A DNA stretch of 64,000 nt, taken from assembly GCF_001652725.1 (NCBI RefSeq), contig NZ_LWHJ01000027.1:62001-126000 (forward strand), written 5' to 3'. Numbering within the stretch: the first letter of the stretch is position 1; each line of letters begins with the position of its first letter. This DNA comes from Pedobacter psychrophilus. Its GTDB lineage: Bacteria; Bacteroidota; Bacteroidia; Sphingobacteriales; Sphingobacteriaceae. Of this stretch, positions 26,621-34,660 are shown piece after piece. Under the pieces are notes generated by a model that worked only from the letters and a program-made list of their open reading frames with translations, made no database searches and was not told where the DNA came from. A program made the position numbers and the translations under genes.

Positions 26621-26707
26621 AATGAGTTTAAAAAATTATTCAATTAGAAAACCATTTATAAGAAGTGAAGATTTTGTATTTAAACCTAATTAAAGCTATA
26701 TTAAAAA

Positions 26708-27025
26708 CTAGGTAGTTTCCTCGGTTGCCTTGATTGTGCTATTTAAAGCAGATGATAGCACATCTCTATATTTAATGAAATTATCCTGTCTGTCTGCTTC
26801 TTCGCTTTGTTTTAAAGCTTGTTTAGCCAATTTTACTTGTTCTAATTCGTTTTGATAGAGTGGGGTAAAAGCTTCGGGATTTTTGTTTTTTAAAATCCTG
26901 ACAGAATGAGAATATTGCTCGAATATATCTGTAATGATAGCCAGGCTTTTATCATCATAAATTAACAATCCATTAATTTTTGAGGTTAATTTTTCAAATT
27001 TTCCTCTTTCTTTTGCGTAACCCAT
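26708..27025 (-). CDS. Uncharacterised 105-residue helical protein
   Basis: I do not recognise this protein. It is 105 residues, predicted cytoplasmic, highly charged and probably all-helical (SLAIITDIFEQYSHSVRILK; NELEQVKLAKQALKQSEEAD). It has no Cys, signal or membrane segment. A TATATTTG promoter box lies 7 nt before the ATG, which supports it as a real gene despite its short length and repeat-rich surroundings. It lies between the symporter and metA with spacers of more than 300 bp on each side. No function is proposed. Confidence 0.6.
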   Translation of the reverse strand: MGYAKERGKFEKLTSKINGLLIYDDKSLAIITDIFEQYSHSVRILKNKNPEAFTPLYQNELEQVKLAKQALKQSEEADRQDNFIKYRDVLSSALNSTIKATEETT

Positions 27026-27032
27026 ATTGCGG

Positions 27033-27040
27033 CAAATATA
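27033..27040 (-). promoter_or_regulatory. Candidate -7 box for the 105-residue protein gene
   Basis: TATATTTG on the minus strand, only 7 nt from the start codon at 27025; it implies a very short or absent leader. Confidence 0.4.
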
Positions 27041-27152
27041 TCATTTTTAGCTTTTAGTTTAAGATAGAAATTGGAAGGTGATTTTTGAGATTTGTTATGC
27101 CTATGATTAACCTACAATTTTGAAACGATGATTTTAGTTTTATGATGGATTT

Positions 27153-27230
27153 GCGTTAACGATTGTAGTGGATACCGGCCTGGTGATTAAGGCCTGCAGC
27201 CGTATGAACGGAAAGCGTGTTAAAACGCCC
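27153..27230. repeat. Dispersed 78-87 bp element, copy 2
   Basis: Starts GCGTTAACGAT and ends AAGCGTGTTAAAACGCCC, like 9872-9958, but the interior is different and contains a GGCCT...AGGCC-type dyad (gccggcctggtgattaaggcc). It lies in the spacer 27026-27350, about 120 bp before metA. Confidence 0.7.
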
Positions 27231-27308
27231 AAAAATAATGTTTCTATGCTACTGCCATTGTTAATGATATATTACTTAATGGAGATGCTGCTTCTAATTT
27301 ATTCTTTA

Positions 27309-27316
27309 TATTTTTG
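27309..27316 (+). promoter_or_regulatory. Candidate -7 box for metA
   Basis: TATTTTTG fits TAnnTTTG, 34 nt before the ATG at 27351. I see no riboswitch-like fold in the leader. Confidence 0.4.
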
Positions 27317-27350
27317 CGGAAATAAGAAATCCGAGTAACCAAATATTGAT

Positions 27351-28295
27351 ATGCCAGTAAAAATTCCAGATAATCTCCCTGCTATAGAACTTTTAAAAGA
27401 AGAGAATATCTTTGTGATGAGCGAATTAAGGGCTGATATTCAGGATATTCGCCCAATGAGGGTGTTGATTTTAAATTTGATGCCTATTAAAATTACTACC
27501 GAAACTGATTTTGTACGGTTGCTATCTAACAACCCATTACAGGTGGAGGTAGAATTTTTAAGATTGGATTCGCATACTTCTAAAAACACTTCTGAAGAGC
27601 ATTTAGAGCAATTTTATAAGGGTTTTAGTGCCGTAAAGAATAACTATTATGATGGGATGATTATTACGGGTGCGCCGGTAGAATTATTGAAATTTGAAGA
27701 GGTTAATTATTGGGAGGAGGCTATCCAAATTTTTGACTGGGCAAGAACTCATGTTACTTCTACTTTATACATCTGCTGGGCCTCGCAAGCTGCACTTTAT
27801 CATTTTTATCACATCCAAAAAACCGAATTAGCTGAAAAGCTTTCCGGCGTTTTTAAACATACCGCTACAGAAAAAGGTTATCCATTGTTTAGGGGTTTTG
27901 ATGATGAATTTTTTATTCCTCATAGCAGATATACCACGATATTAAAATCAGAGATTGAAAGTAAAAAAGACGTAACTATTTTATCTGAATCTGAGGATGC
28001 AGGGATTGCCATTGCTTCATCAAGAGGTGGTCGTGAGTTTTATTTGACTGGACATTCTGAATATGCTCCGCTAACTTTACACACCGAATATGTAAGGGAT
28101 GTGGAGAAAGGGATTGATGTTGCTATTCCGCAAAATTATTATAGGGGTGATGATCCTGAAAATGCGCCACTGGTTTGCTGGACCGGTCATGCGAATCTGT
28201 TGTTTAATAATTGGTTAAATTATTTCGTTTATCAGGAAACTCCGTTTGATTTGAAGGATGTAGAGAAGTTGGGCGAGTTGAAGAATAATAATTAG
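27351..28295 (+). CDS. metA: Homoserine O-acyltransferase MetA, predicted acetyl-specific
   Basis: A 314-residue MetA, full length (MPVKIPDNLPA start). Residue numbering falls in step with the studied enzymes: the nucleophile Cys142 is in ICWASQAA, and His235/Glu237 are in TGHSEYAP. Residue 111, in TGAPVELLKF, is Glu, where E. coli has Gly. In the published B. cereus/E. coli comparison, Glu111 gives acetyl-CoA and Gly111 succinyl-CoA preference, so I predict homoserine O-acetyltransferase despite the MetA fold. It is the first committed step of methionine synthesis. It is probably monocistronic, with a promoter box 34 nt upstream, and converges with the PorE-like gene. Confidence 0.93.
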   Translation: MPVKIPDNLPAIELLKEENIFVMSELRADIQDIRPMRVLILNLMPIKITTETDFVRLLSNNPLQVEVEFLRLDSHTSKNTSEEHLEQFYKGFSAVKNNYYDGMIITGAPVELLKFEEVNYWEEAIQIFDWARTHVTSTLYICWASQAALYHFYHIQKTELAEKLSGVFKHTATEKGYPLFRGFDDEFFIPHSRYTTILKSEIESKKDVTILSESEDAGIAIASSRGGREFYLTGHSEYAPLTLHTEYVRDVEKGIDVAIPQNYYRGDDPENAPLVCWTGHANLLFNNWLNYFVYQETPFDLKDVEKLGELKNNN

Positions 28296-28338
28296 GTTAT
28301 TCCTGACTTTTTCTCAATATTATTCGGATTGCTAATTG

Positions 28339-30246
28339 TTAATCACCAACCTTAGTAATCAAAAACTCAGTTCTTCTATTATTAGCCCTACCTTCTTCTG
28401 TGCTATTGGTAGACATTGGGTTGGTTTTTCCGTAGCCTTTAAAACTTAATCTGTTAGCGGCGATTTTATTGTTAACCAAATAGTTGAAAACTGCTTTTGC
28501 CCTGTTTTTAGAAAGCTCAAGATTATAGGCATCATCGCCAACATTATCTGTGTAACCACTAAGCTCAATACTTACTTTAGGATTTTCTATTAAGAAATCA
28601 ATCATTTTCTCCAATTCAGTTTTAGATTCGGGCTTCAGATCAAATTTATTGGTATCAAAGAAGATATTTTTTAATACTACTTTTTTACCTACGGCAATTT
28701 TTTGCAAGGGCACTTCTAGTAAAATAGGTTTACCAACAGTATTTTTCTTAATCGAGAAATTTTCTGAATAAAATAAATAGCCATCTCTAGCTACATTTAT
28801 GCTGTATTCTTTATTACCTGGCAGGGTGGCCAAAAAAGTACCGTCAATCACATCAGACATAGATGCATAAATGGATTCAGATTTTTTTAGATCAATAATT
28901 TCTATGGTTGCACTTAATTTTTGCTTAGTTTCTGCGTCAAATACAATTCCCTTTACATAATTAACAGCTTCTGGTCGCAAGTTTTGAGGTAAATCAAAAG
29001 AATAAATGTCAAAACCTCCGAAGCCATTAAAATTGTTAGAGGAGAAAAAAGCTTTTGTTCCGGAAGCATTAATGGTCAAACCATTTTCTTCCCCATAAGT
29101 ATTGATAGGATATCCCAAATTAAGAGGCTTTCCCCAATTTCCGGAGGTGTCTAAACGGCTAATGAAAATATCTTTATTTCCTAAACCTGGCCATCCATTA
29201 GAAGAGAAATATAAAGTTTTGTTATCAGGATGAATAAATGGAGACTGTTCATCAAAAGGAGTATTAATAGTTGAACCTAAATTATCTGGCACTCCCCATT
29301 TTCCATCAGCTTGTAAAACGCTTTTCCAAATGTCATAACTTCCTAAACCGCCTCTTCTATCGCTCACAAAATAAAGTGTATGTCCATCTGCTGATAAAGA
29401 AGGTTGAGATTCCCATCCTTTGGTATTAATGGGGAAACCCAAGTTTAAAGGCTTGCTCCAATTGGTACCTTCTTTTTGTGAAATGTAAATATCGCAACGG
29501 CCAAATCCATCAGGCCGATTACAGCCTGTAAAGAACAAGTATTGCCCATCTGGAGAAATGCATTGAGCTCCCTCATTATAATTTGGCGTATTGATGTTAT
29601 CACTTAGATATTTGGCAGTTGTGTAGCCGGTATCAGTTTTAAAACTTCTATAAAAATCCTCGTTACGGTTAATCTGACGGGTAAAAATCAAGGTGCTTTC
29701 ATCGGCTGTTAAAGCAGCAAAATATTCTTCTTCTTTGGTATTTACGCCAGGTCCTAAATTTTCGGGCTTAAAATTTACTGGATTTTTTATCGCCTTTAAG
29801 GCAAAAACACAATCTTCTATGTATTTATCTGCTAGAGCCATTTTATCTGAGGCTGGATGCGCTTTATCTTTAAAAAGCTGATAATTTTGTTTTGCTTCCT
29901 GATAATCGCCAGTTTTTAATTGGCTCTCTGCATAATAAAAATAACGATCTGGAGCAAAATTAGGATTAATGGCAAACGCATTTTTATAGGCTGCTTTTGC
30001 GTTTAAATTATCAAAGGTTACCCGGTAAACATCTGCCAATAATAAGTAGGCTTCAATAAATTTTTCGTCCTGTTTTATGGCTATTTTAAGTTCGTCTTCA
30101 GCCTCCTTAAAATTGTTTAAATCTAATTGATAACGGGCTTTCTCATAACTTTTTATAGCCGACCTGTTATTGCTTGAATATTGGGTTTGCGAGAAACCCA
30201 ATTGGCAAGCCAACATCATTAGGAATAAAAAGCAAATAGGTTTCAT
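28339..30246 (-). CDS. OmpA-family protein with TPR and PD40 repeats (PorE-like)
   Basis: A 635-residue exported protein with a signal peptide (about 1-19, CQLGFSQ; a Cys in the hydrophobic core is not a convincing lipobox). Order of domains: TPR repeats (about 30-145), WD40/PD40 β-propeller blades (about 170-420, several LYFSSNGWPGLGNKDIF-like SSN/SDRRGG motifs), a carboxypeptidase-regulatory-like β-sandwich (about 430-515), and an OmpA_C peptidoglycan-binding domain (about 525-635, LSGYTDNVGDDAYNLELSKN). This is the layout of PorE, which ties the type IX secretion machinery to peptidoglycan, but paralogues with the same layout are numerous in Bacteroidota, so the T9SS role is only possible. 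Anchored in the periplasm. Confidence 0.85.
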   Translation of the reverse strand: MKPICFLFLMMLACQLGFSQTQYSSNNRSAIKSYEKARYQLDLNNFKEAEDELKIAIKQDEKFIEAYLLLADVYRVTFDNLNAKAAYKNAFAINPNFAPDRYFYYAESQLKTGDYQEAKQNYQLFKDKAHPASDKMALADKYIEDCVFALKAIKNPVNFKPENLGPGVNTKEEEYFAALTADESTLIFTRQINRNEDFYRSFKTDTGYTTAKYLSDNINTPNYNEGAQCISPDGQYLFFTGCNRPDGFGRCDIYISQKEGTNWSKPLNLGFPINTKGWESQPSLSADGHTLYFVSDRRGGLGSYDIWKSVLQADGKWGVPDNLGSTINTPFDEQSPFIHPDNKTLYFSSNGWPGLGNKDIFISRLDTSGNWGKPLNLGYPINTYGEENGLTINASGTKAFFSSNNFNGFGGFDIYSFDLPQNLRPEAVNYVKGIVFDAETKQKLSATIEIIDLKKSESIYASMSDVIDGTFLATLPGNKEYSINVARDGYLFYSENFSIKKNTVGKPILLEVPLQKIAVGKKVVLKNIFFDTNKFDLKPESKTELEKMIDFLIENPKVSIELSGYTDNVGDDAYNLELSKNRAKAVFNYLVNNKIAANRLSFKGYGKTNPMSTNSTEEGRANNRRTEFLITKVGD

Positions 30247-30279
30247 TTAAGCGGTTATAAAAGCTAAAACTATAAATAT

Positions 30280-30909
30280 TTACGGAATATTTAAGAATTT
30301 ATGCGTCTGTAACGAAATTTCCCATTTGGGATTGTTCATTACGTAATTAATAATTAAAGGAGTCATCTCTGCAGATTTTGACCATTCTGGTTGCAGATAA
30401 AGTTTACAAGTTGGTGAAACCATTGCTGCGTGTTCCTCTGCCCATATAAAATCACTTTTGTTAAATACAATTACTTTTAATTCGTTGGCAAAAGGGGCAA
30501 TATCTTTACGTGGAGCTTTAAATTTTTTTGGGGAAAGACAAATCCAATCCCAATTACCAGAAAGCGGATAAGCACCAGAAGTTTCAATAAATGTGACTAT
30601 TCCTTTTGCCTTTAATTGTTGGGTTAAATTATTTAAATTGTAAATTAAAGGTTCGCCTCCGGTAACTACAACTGCTTTACCAGGATATTGGATCGCATTT
30701 TCTACAATTTTATCTGTTGAGGTAAGAGGATGTAAATTGGCATCCCAACTTTCTTTTACATCGCACCAATGGCAACCTACGTCACAACCTCCTAAACGAA
30801 TAAAATAAGCGGCCTTTCCAGAGTTAAATCCTTCACCTTGAATGGTGTAGAATTCTTCCATTAAAGGTAGTAGTGAGCCGTCTTCTGGAATAATATTTTG
30901 TGTTTTCAA
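30280..30909 (-). CDS. queE: 7-carboxy-7-deazaguanine synthase, radical SAM
   Basis: A 209-residue QueE, which converts 6-carboxytetrahydropterin to 7-carboxy-7-deazaguanine, the queuosine precursor. It has the non-canonical QueE cluster motif Cx3Cx2C in GGCDVGCHWCDVKESWD (binds 4Fe-4S), the FYTIQGEG N-terminal signature, and TGGEPL for SAM binding. The start taken is TTG at 30909, because the preceding residues (LLPLMEEFYTIQGEG) are conserved in Bacteroidota QueE. An ATG at 30861 is the alternative. A consensus TATCTTTG box lies only 5 nt upstream of the TTG. It is separated from the OmpA-family gene by 33 bp and could be co-transcribed with it. Confidence 0.92.
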   Translation of the reverse strand: MKTQNIIPEDGSLLPLMEEFYTIQGEGFNSGKAAYFIRLGGCDVGCHWCDVKESWDANLHPLTSTDKIVENAIQYPGKAVVVTGGEPLIYNLNNLTQQLKAKGIVTFIETSGAYPLSGNWDWICLSPKKFKAPRKDIAPFANELKVIVFNKSDFIWAEEHAAMVSPTCKLYLQPEWSKSAEMTPLIINYVMNNPKWEISLQTHKFLNIP

Positions 30910-30914
30910 GCGGG

Positions 30915-30922
30915 CAAAGATA
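30915..30922 (-). promoter_or_regulatory. Candidate -7 box for queE
   Basis: TATCTTTG on the minus strand, the commonest form of the Bacteroidota -7 box, ending 5 nt before the TTG start. Initiation a few bases downstream would leave almost no leader, so the true start codon deserves checking. Confidence 0.45.
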
Positions 30923-31017
30923 AGGCTATTTTGATTAATGAGGATTTTTTATTCAATTATGATTTTAGTATGAATAGCGATATTGAATTATTCTTATTGA
31001 ATGAAATTTTCAACCTC

Positions 31018-31147
31018 GGTCTGTGTCCTCACAGATCGAAACTAAAATTGGTCTGTGAAGACACAGACCATGGAAAAAATATTAATACTTTAACCTCGGT
31101 CTGTGTCCTCACAGACCGAAACTAAAAAGTTTGTGAAATCACATACC
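31018..31147. repeat. Second cluster of GGTCTGTG palindromes
   Basis: Copies at 31018-31037 (loop TCCT, one stem mismatch), 31050-31069 (loop AAGA), 31098-31117 (loop TCCT) and a decayed one at about 31129-31147. They alternate in orientation: 'aacctc' precedes the TCCT forms and 'catgg' follows the AAGA and decayed forms. These, and the right half of the 4.3-kb inverted repeat (around 31158-31182), fill the spacer 30923-31236. Confidence 0.85.
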
Positions 31148-31236
31148 ATGGGAAAGACGGCAACTTTGCTAATTAGATGTCTCCTGTAGTCGATATGACG
31201 GGACAAGAAAAAAACCTTAATTTAAAGATGTAAAAC

Positions 31237-32097
31237 TTATACCCTCTCTAAAACTTTAACAATCATGTTTTCAACTATTTTTTCGGGATTTGTAGCAAAT
31301 TGCAATTTGATGCGTTGCGCCAAAATAGCGTTTACAGATAAAGCATGGTGGCCAAGCGCATTTGCTAAGGCATAAATACCGGCTGTTTCCATTTCTAGAT
31401 TGGTAATGCGTTGGTTTTTTAATTGAAAAGAACCTAGTTTTTCAATCAAATTTGGTTGAGAAATTTTTGCCCTTACTTGTCTGCCTTGTGGTGCGTAAAA
31501 TCCTGGAGCAGTTGCTGTAATTCCTTGAGGCATATCAAAAGCTATTTGTTTCAATAACATTTCTGAACCTGAGGTTAAATAAGGTTGTGAATTTAGTTTG
31601 GGTAAATGTTGGGTAATGGTTTGGAGGAGAAATTTATCTTCTATACTTATATCTTTTTCATAATAAGACATTAAAGCATCCAAACCTAATCCATGAGTTG
31701 ATGCTAAAATTGTACCTACTTCAATGTCTTCTCTTATACTTCCAGAAGTTCCTACTCTAATAATATTTAAACTTTTAAGGTTTTCATTAACAGTTCTTGT
31801 TTCAAAATTGATATTTACTAAGGCATCCAATTCGTTTAAAACAATGTCGATATTATCCGTTCCAATCCCTGTAGAAATAACGGTGATTCTTTTATTTCCT
31901 AAATAGCCGGTTTGAGTTTTAAACTCACGTTTGCCTTTTTTAAGTTCTATGCTATCAAAATGTTTGGTCACTTCTTCCACACGGTCAGGATCGCCAACCG
32001 TGATGATGGTATCAGCTACATCTTCCGGTAAAATATTTAGGTGGTAAATGCTACCATCTGCATTGATGATTAAATCTGCTTCTGAAATGCTTTTCAT
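31237..32097 (-). CDS. Nucleoside phosphorylase (PNP/UDP family)
   Basis: A 286-residue phosphorylase. ITVGDPDRVEEVTKHFDS is the phosphate/ribose-contacting N terminus of uridine-phosphorylase-like enzymes. VISTGIGTDNIDIVLNEL and IIRVGTSGSIREDIEVG follow, with NLEMETAGIYALA for ribose binding near residue 233. It cleaves a nucleoside with phosphate to free base and ribose-1-phosphate. Base preference is not obvious; uridine phosphorylase is the closest description. It is the last gene of a leftward four-gene unit (ribD, EamA transporter, YigZ-like, this), overlapping the YigZ-like gene by 4 nt. Confidence 0.87.
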   Translation of the reverse strand: MKSISEADLIINADGSIYHLNILPEDVADTIITVGDPDRVEEVTKHFDSIELKKGKREFKTQTGYLGNKRITVISTGIGTDNIDIVLNELDALVNINFETRTVNENLKSLNIIRVGTSGSIREDIEVGTILASTHGLGLDALMSYYEKDISIEDKFLLQTITQHLPKLNSQPYLTSGSEMLLKQIAFDMPQGITATAPGFYAPQGRQVRAKISQPNLIEKLGSFQLKNQRITNLEMETAGIYALANALGHHALSVNAILAQRIKLQFATNPEKIVENMIVKVLERV

Positions 32098-32708
32098 ATC
32101 GTATAAAGATAAGTGGATTTTAAGGCTTCAATTTTTTCTAATTTATCAATTATTTTATTCAATCCTGATTGGTTAATTGCAATTTTCATATCACAATTTA
32201 AATCAAAATTCTGGTCAATTATTTCCAGATGATCATCTTTCACCAATTTCATCACGTCGTTCATTTGTAGGTAATCAAAAGATAACTGGTAAATATCCTG
32301 AACAGTTTTTTCGATAATGATTGCTTGTGTAATTGCATCTTCAGTTGCTTTTTTATATGCATTTATTAATCCGGGAACACCTAATAAAGTCCCGCCAAAA
32401 TACCTCACAACTATTACTAAAATATTGGTTAAATCAGTTGATAATAAAATATTTAAGATTGGTCGTCCTGCAGTACCAGAAGGTTCACCATCATCATTAA
32501 TCCTAAAAACGTTTCTATCAGGCGTAAGGCGATAGGCAAAACAAAAATGCCTGGCTTTAGAATGTTCGGTTTTTAGATGAGCGATTATGTTTTTTAAATC
32601 TTGCTCTTGTACAAATGGATACGCAAAGGCTAAAAACTTGCTTGCTTTATCTTTAAATATACCTTCTGAAGGTTTTGAGATGGTTTTATAAACATCGTTA
32701 AATAACAT
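32094..32708 (-). CDS. YigZ/IMPACT family protein
   Basis: A 204-residue UPF0029/YigZ protein. The N-terminal IMPACT domain has SKFLAFAYPF, then KARHFCFAYRL, NDDGEPSGTAGRPIL (the family signature) and VVRYFGGTLLGVPGL. The C-terminal DUF1949-like ferredoxin-like half begins near residue 135. Yeast and mammalian relatives regulate translation through GCN1; the bacterial role is not established. Cytosolic. It overlaps EamA by 11 nt upstream and the phosphorylase by 4 nt downstream, a tight operon. Confidence 0.92.
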   Translation of the reverse strand: MLFNDVYKTISKPSEGIFKDKASKFLAFAYPFVQEQDLKNIIAHLKTEHSKARHFCFAYRLTPDRNVFRINDDGEPSGTAGRPILNILLSTDLTNILVIVVRYFGGTLLGVPGLINAYKKATEDAITQAIIIEKTVQDIYQLSFDYLQMNDVMKLVKDDHLEIIDQNFDLNCDMKIAINQSGLNKIIDKLEKIEALKSTYLYTI

Positions 32709-33555
32709 TTGATAAGTTTAAAATGATAATTGCTATTAACGCTAAACACAAACCAAAGCTATTTAGCTTAGTCAGTTTTTCTTTAAAAAGCAAAATTCCC
32801 ACTAAAGAACCCATCACAATTACACCGATATCCAAAGAAGAAAAAACGACTGATGGTTGATTACTTTCTATTTGTAAGGCTTTGATGTAGAAATAAATAC
32901 TTCCAAAATTAAATATTCCCAAAACAATTCCGGCTAATGCCGCTTTGACCTGAAATTTTAGATTCCCTTTAAAATATTGAACCAATAAACTCAAAAATCC
33001 TAAAATTGTAGCTATGACAAAAATGTAAACCAATGATGCGGTAAAGGTTAGGGTTTCTAATTTTGTAAGGAAGTTAACAAGTATATCAAGAATCCCGGTT
33101 CCTAAAAAAACAATTAGAGGATACCAGTTGATGATATTTTTAAAATCAAATTTTCCATATGGTTTAGAGAAATAAATGGCTACTAATCCTAATGTTAAAC
33201 CTACTAACTTTATAATTGTAGGCGTTTCTGAAAATATCAAAAAAGCGGATAAAACTGGAATGATGAGCGATAATCGCTGAGCAATTGCAGTTAACACAAT
33301 GCCAGAAGTGGCAATGCTTTTACCTATAAAATAAAAAATAGAAATTAATAGAACAGCGATAATAATAAACAAGCCCCATTCAGTAGGATTTGGTGCTATT
33401 GATAAATCAGGTTTAAAAACTAAGTAGCAGAATATTGCGGCAGTAGGATAGTTAAAAACAATGGCCTGGAAGGCATTGGTGTCATATCTTTTAAAAAGCT
33501 TAAAATTGATGCTCACAATTACACTACAAATAATAGCAATCAGGACGTAAATCAT
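32698..33555 (-). CDS. EamA/DMT-family transporter
   Basis: A 285-residue inner-membrane protein with about ten hydrophobic segments arranged as two five-helix halves (the DMT duplication). The second EamA half ends in VVFSSLDIGVIVMGSLVGILLFKEKL, the usual 'E/K-L' boundary. Substrate unknown; members export amino acids, metabolites or purine derivatives. It shares one nucleotide with the ribD stop and overlaps the YigZ-like gene by 11 nt, so it is in the ribD operon. That hints at a link with riboflavin or nucleotide metabolism, but only weakly. Confidence 0.88.
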   Translation of the reverse strand: MIYVLIAIICSVIVSINFKLFKRYDTNAFQAIVFNYPTAAIFCYLVFKPDLSIAPNPTEWGLFIIIAVLLISIFYFIGKSIATSGIVLTAIAQRLSLIIPVLSAFLIFSETPTIIKLVGLTLGLVAIYFSKPYGKFDFKNIINWYPLIVFLGTGILDILVNFLTKLETLTFTASLVYIFVIATILGFLSLLVQYFKGNLKFQVKAALAGIVLGIFNFGSIYFYIKALQIESNQPSVVFSSLDIGVIVMGSLVGILLFKEKLTKLNSFGLCLALIAIIILNLSNVI

Positions 33556-34601
33556 TATAATGGTTTTAGAACGGTTAATAAATCCTCACCAATTTTATCC
33601 TGACTTATCAATTCTCCTTTTAAATTAGGTGATTTTTTTCCTTCGCCCCAAATTTTTGTAGCCGTAAAAATTCTTGCTTCATCCCATAGATCGGCATCTA
33701 TAAAAGACTGTAATGTTTTAGTTCCTCCCTCGATAATTACAGATTGTATATCCTGTAAATAAAGCTGGAAAAGAATATATTGAGGTAGAAAATTTTTAAA
33801 ATCCTCGATAGAAATATAAAGGGTTTTATCTTTTATATCAGTTAAAACATCATTAAAAACAAAAGTTTTAGTGGTGTTATCAAATAGGTGAAGGGTTTTT
33901 GGTAAAGTTAATTTTTGATCTATTACTGCCCTAATTGGGTTTCTACCTGCAACTAATCTGACGTTTAATTGAGGATTATCTGTTAATGCTGTGTTTTTAC
34001 CTACTAAAACACAATCTTCCTGAGATCGCCATAGATGTACTAATCTTTTTGCTTCTGACCCTGATATCCATTGTTGATTACCAAGAGTTGGAGCAAAATA
34101 TCCGTCTCGTGTTTGCGCCCATTTTAATATTACATAGGGTCTTTGCTTTAAAACTTTAGTGAAAAAACGCTTGTTTAAATCTAAACATTCTGTTTCTAAA
34201 ACACCAGTTATCACATTTATTCCGGCCGCCCTTAATTTGGCTATCCCTTTACCATTTACACTTTCGAAAGGATCTAAACAGCCAACTACAACATTTGGGA
34301 TTTGATGTTTAATAATTAAATCTGCACAAGGTGGGGTTTTTCCGAAATGCGAGCAAGGCTCTAACGTTACGTAAATTGTAGCTTCTTTTAAAAGCTCGGC
34401 AGCATTTTTGTAATTCTCAAGAACTTGATTAATAGCATTTACCTCAGCGTGTGGTCCACCATATTTTTGATGGTAGCCTTCACCAATAATTTTATCTTTT
34501 ACTATGATTATAGCACCAACCATTGGATTAGGACTTACATGCCCCAAACCTAGTTTTGCTAAATATATGGCTCTTTTAAAAACCGATTCATTAGTTATCA
34601 C
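33555..34601 (-). CDS. ribD: Bifunctional diaminohydroxyphosphoribosylaminopyrimidine deaminase/reductase
   Basis: A 348-residue RibD, riboflavin steps 2 and 3. The deaminase domain (1-145) has the zinc site in HAEVNAI and EPCSHFGKTPPCADLI. The reductase domain (about 147-348) begins RPYVILKWAQTRDGYFAP and contains VIIEGGTKTLQSF near the NADPH site. The start is GTG at 34601; the protein starts at the usual distance from the first motif. A TACCTTTG box is 4 nt upstream of the GTG, suggesting an almost leaderless transcript. First gene of the ribD-EamA-YigZ-phosphorylase unit; divergent from the TPR kinase. Confidence 0.94.
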   Translation of the reverse strand: MITNESVFKRAIYLAKLGLGHVSPNPMVGAIIIVKDKIIGEGYHQKYGGPHAEVNAINQVLENYKNAAELLKEATIYVTLEPCSHFGKTPPCADLIIKHQIPNVVVGCLDPFESVNGKGIAKLRAAGINVITGVLETECLDLNKRFFTKVLKQRPYVILKWAQTRDGYFAPTLGNQQWISGSEAKRLVHLWRSQEDCVLVGKNTALTDNPQLNVRLVAGRNPIRAVIDQKLTLPKTLHLFDNTTKTFVFNDVLTDIKDKTLYISIEDFKNFLPQYILFQLYLQDIQSVIIEGGTKTLQSFIDADLWDEARIFTATKIWGEGKKSPNLKGELISQDKIGEDLLTVLKPL

Positions 34602-34605
34602 GTAC

Positions 34606-34613
34606 CAAAGGTA
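34606..34613 (-). promoter_or_regulatory. Candidate -7 box for the ribD operon
   Basis: TACCTTTG on the minus strand, 4 nt before the GTG start. Confidence 0.4.
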
Positions 34614-34660
34614 CTAATTACACACTACTGGTTTAATAAAACCTATTGCTCAAATATAAA

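Noticed and set aside
27231-27350. SAM riboswitch before metA
   Set aside because: No conserved SAM-riboswitch core or convincing multi-helix fold is visible in the 120-nt leader.
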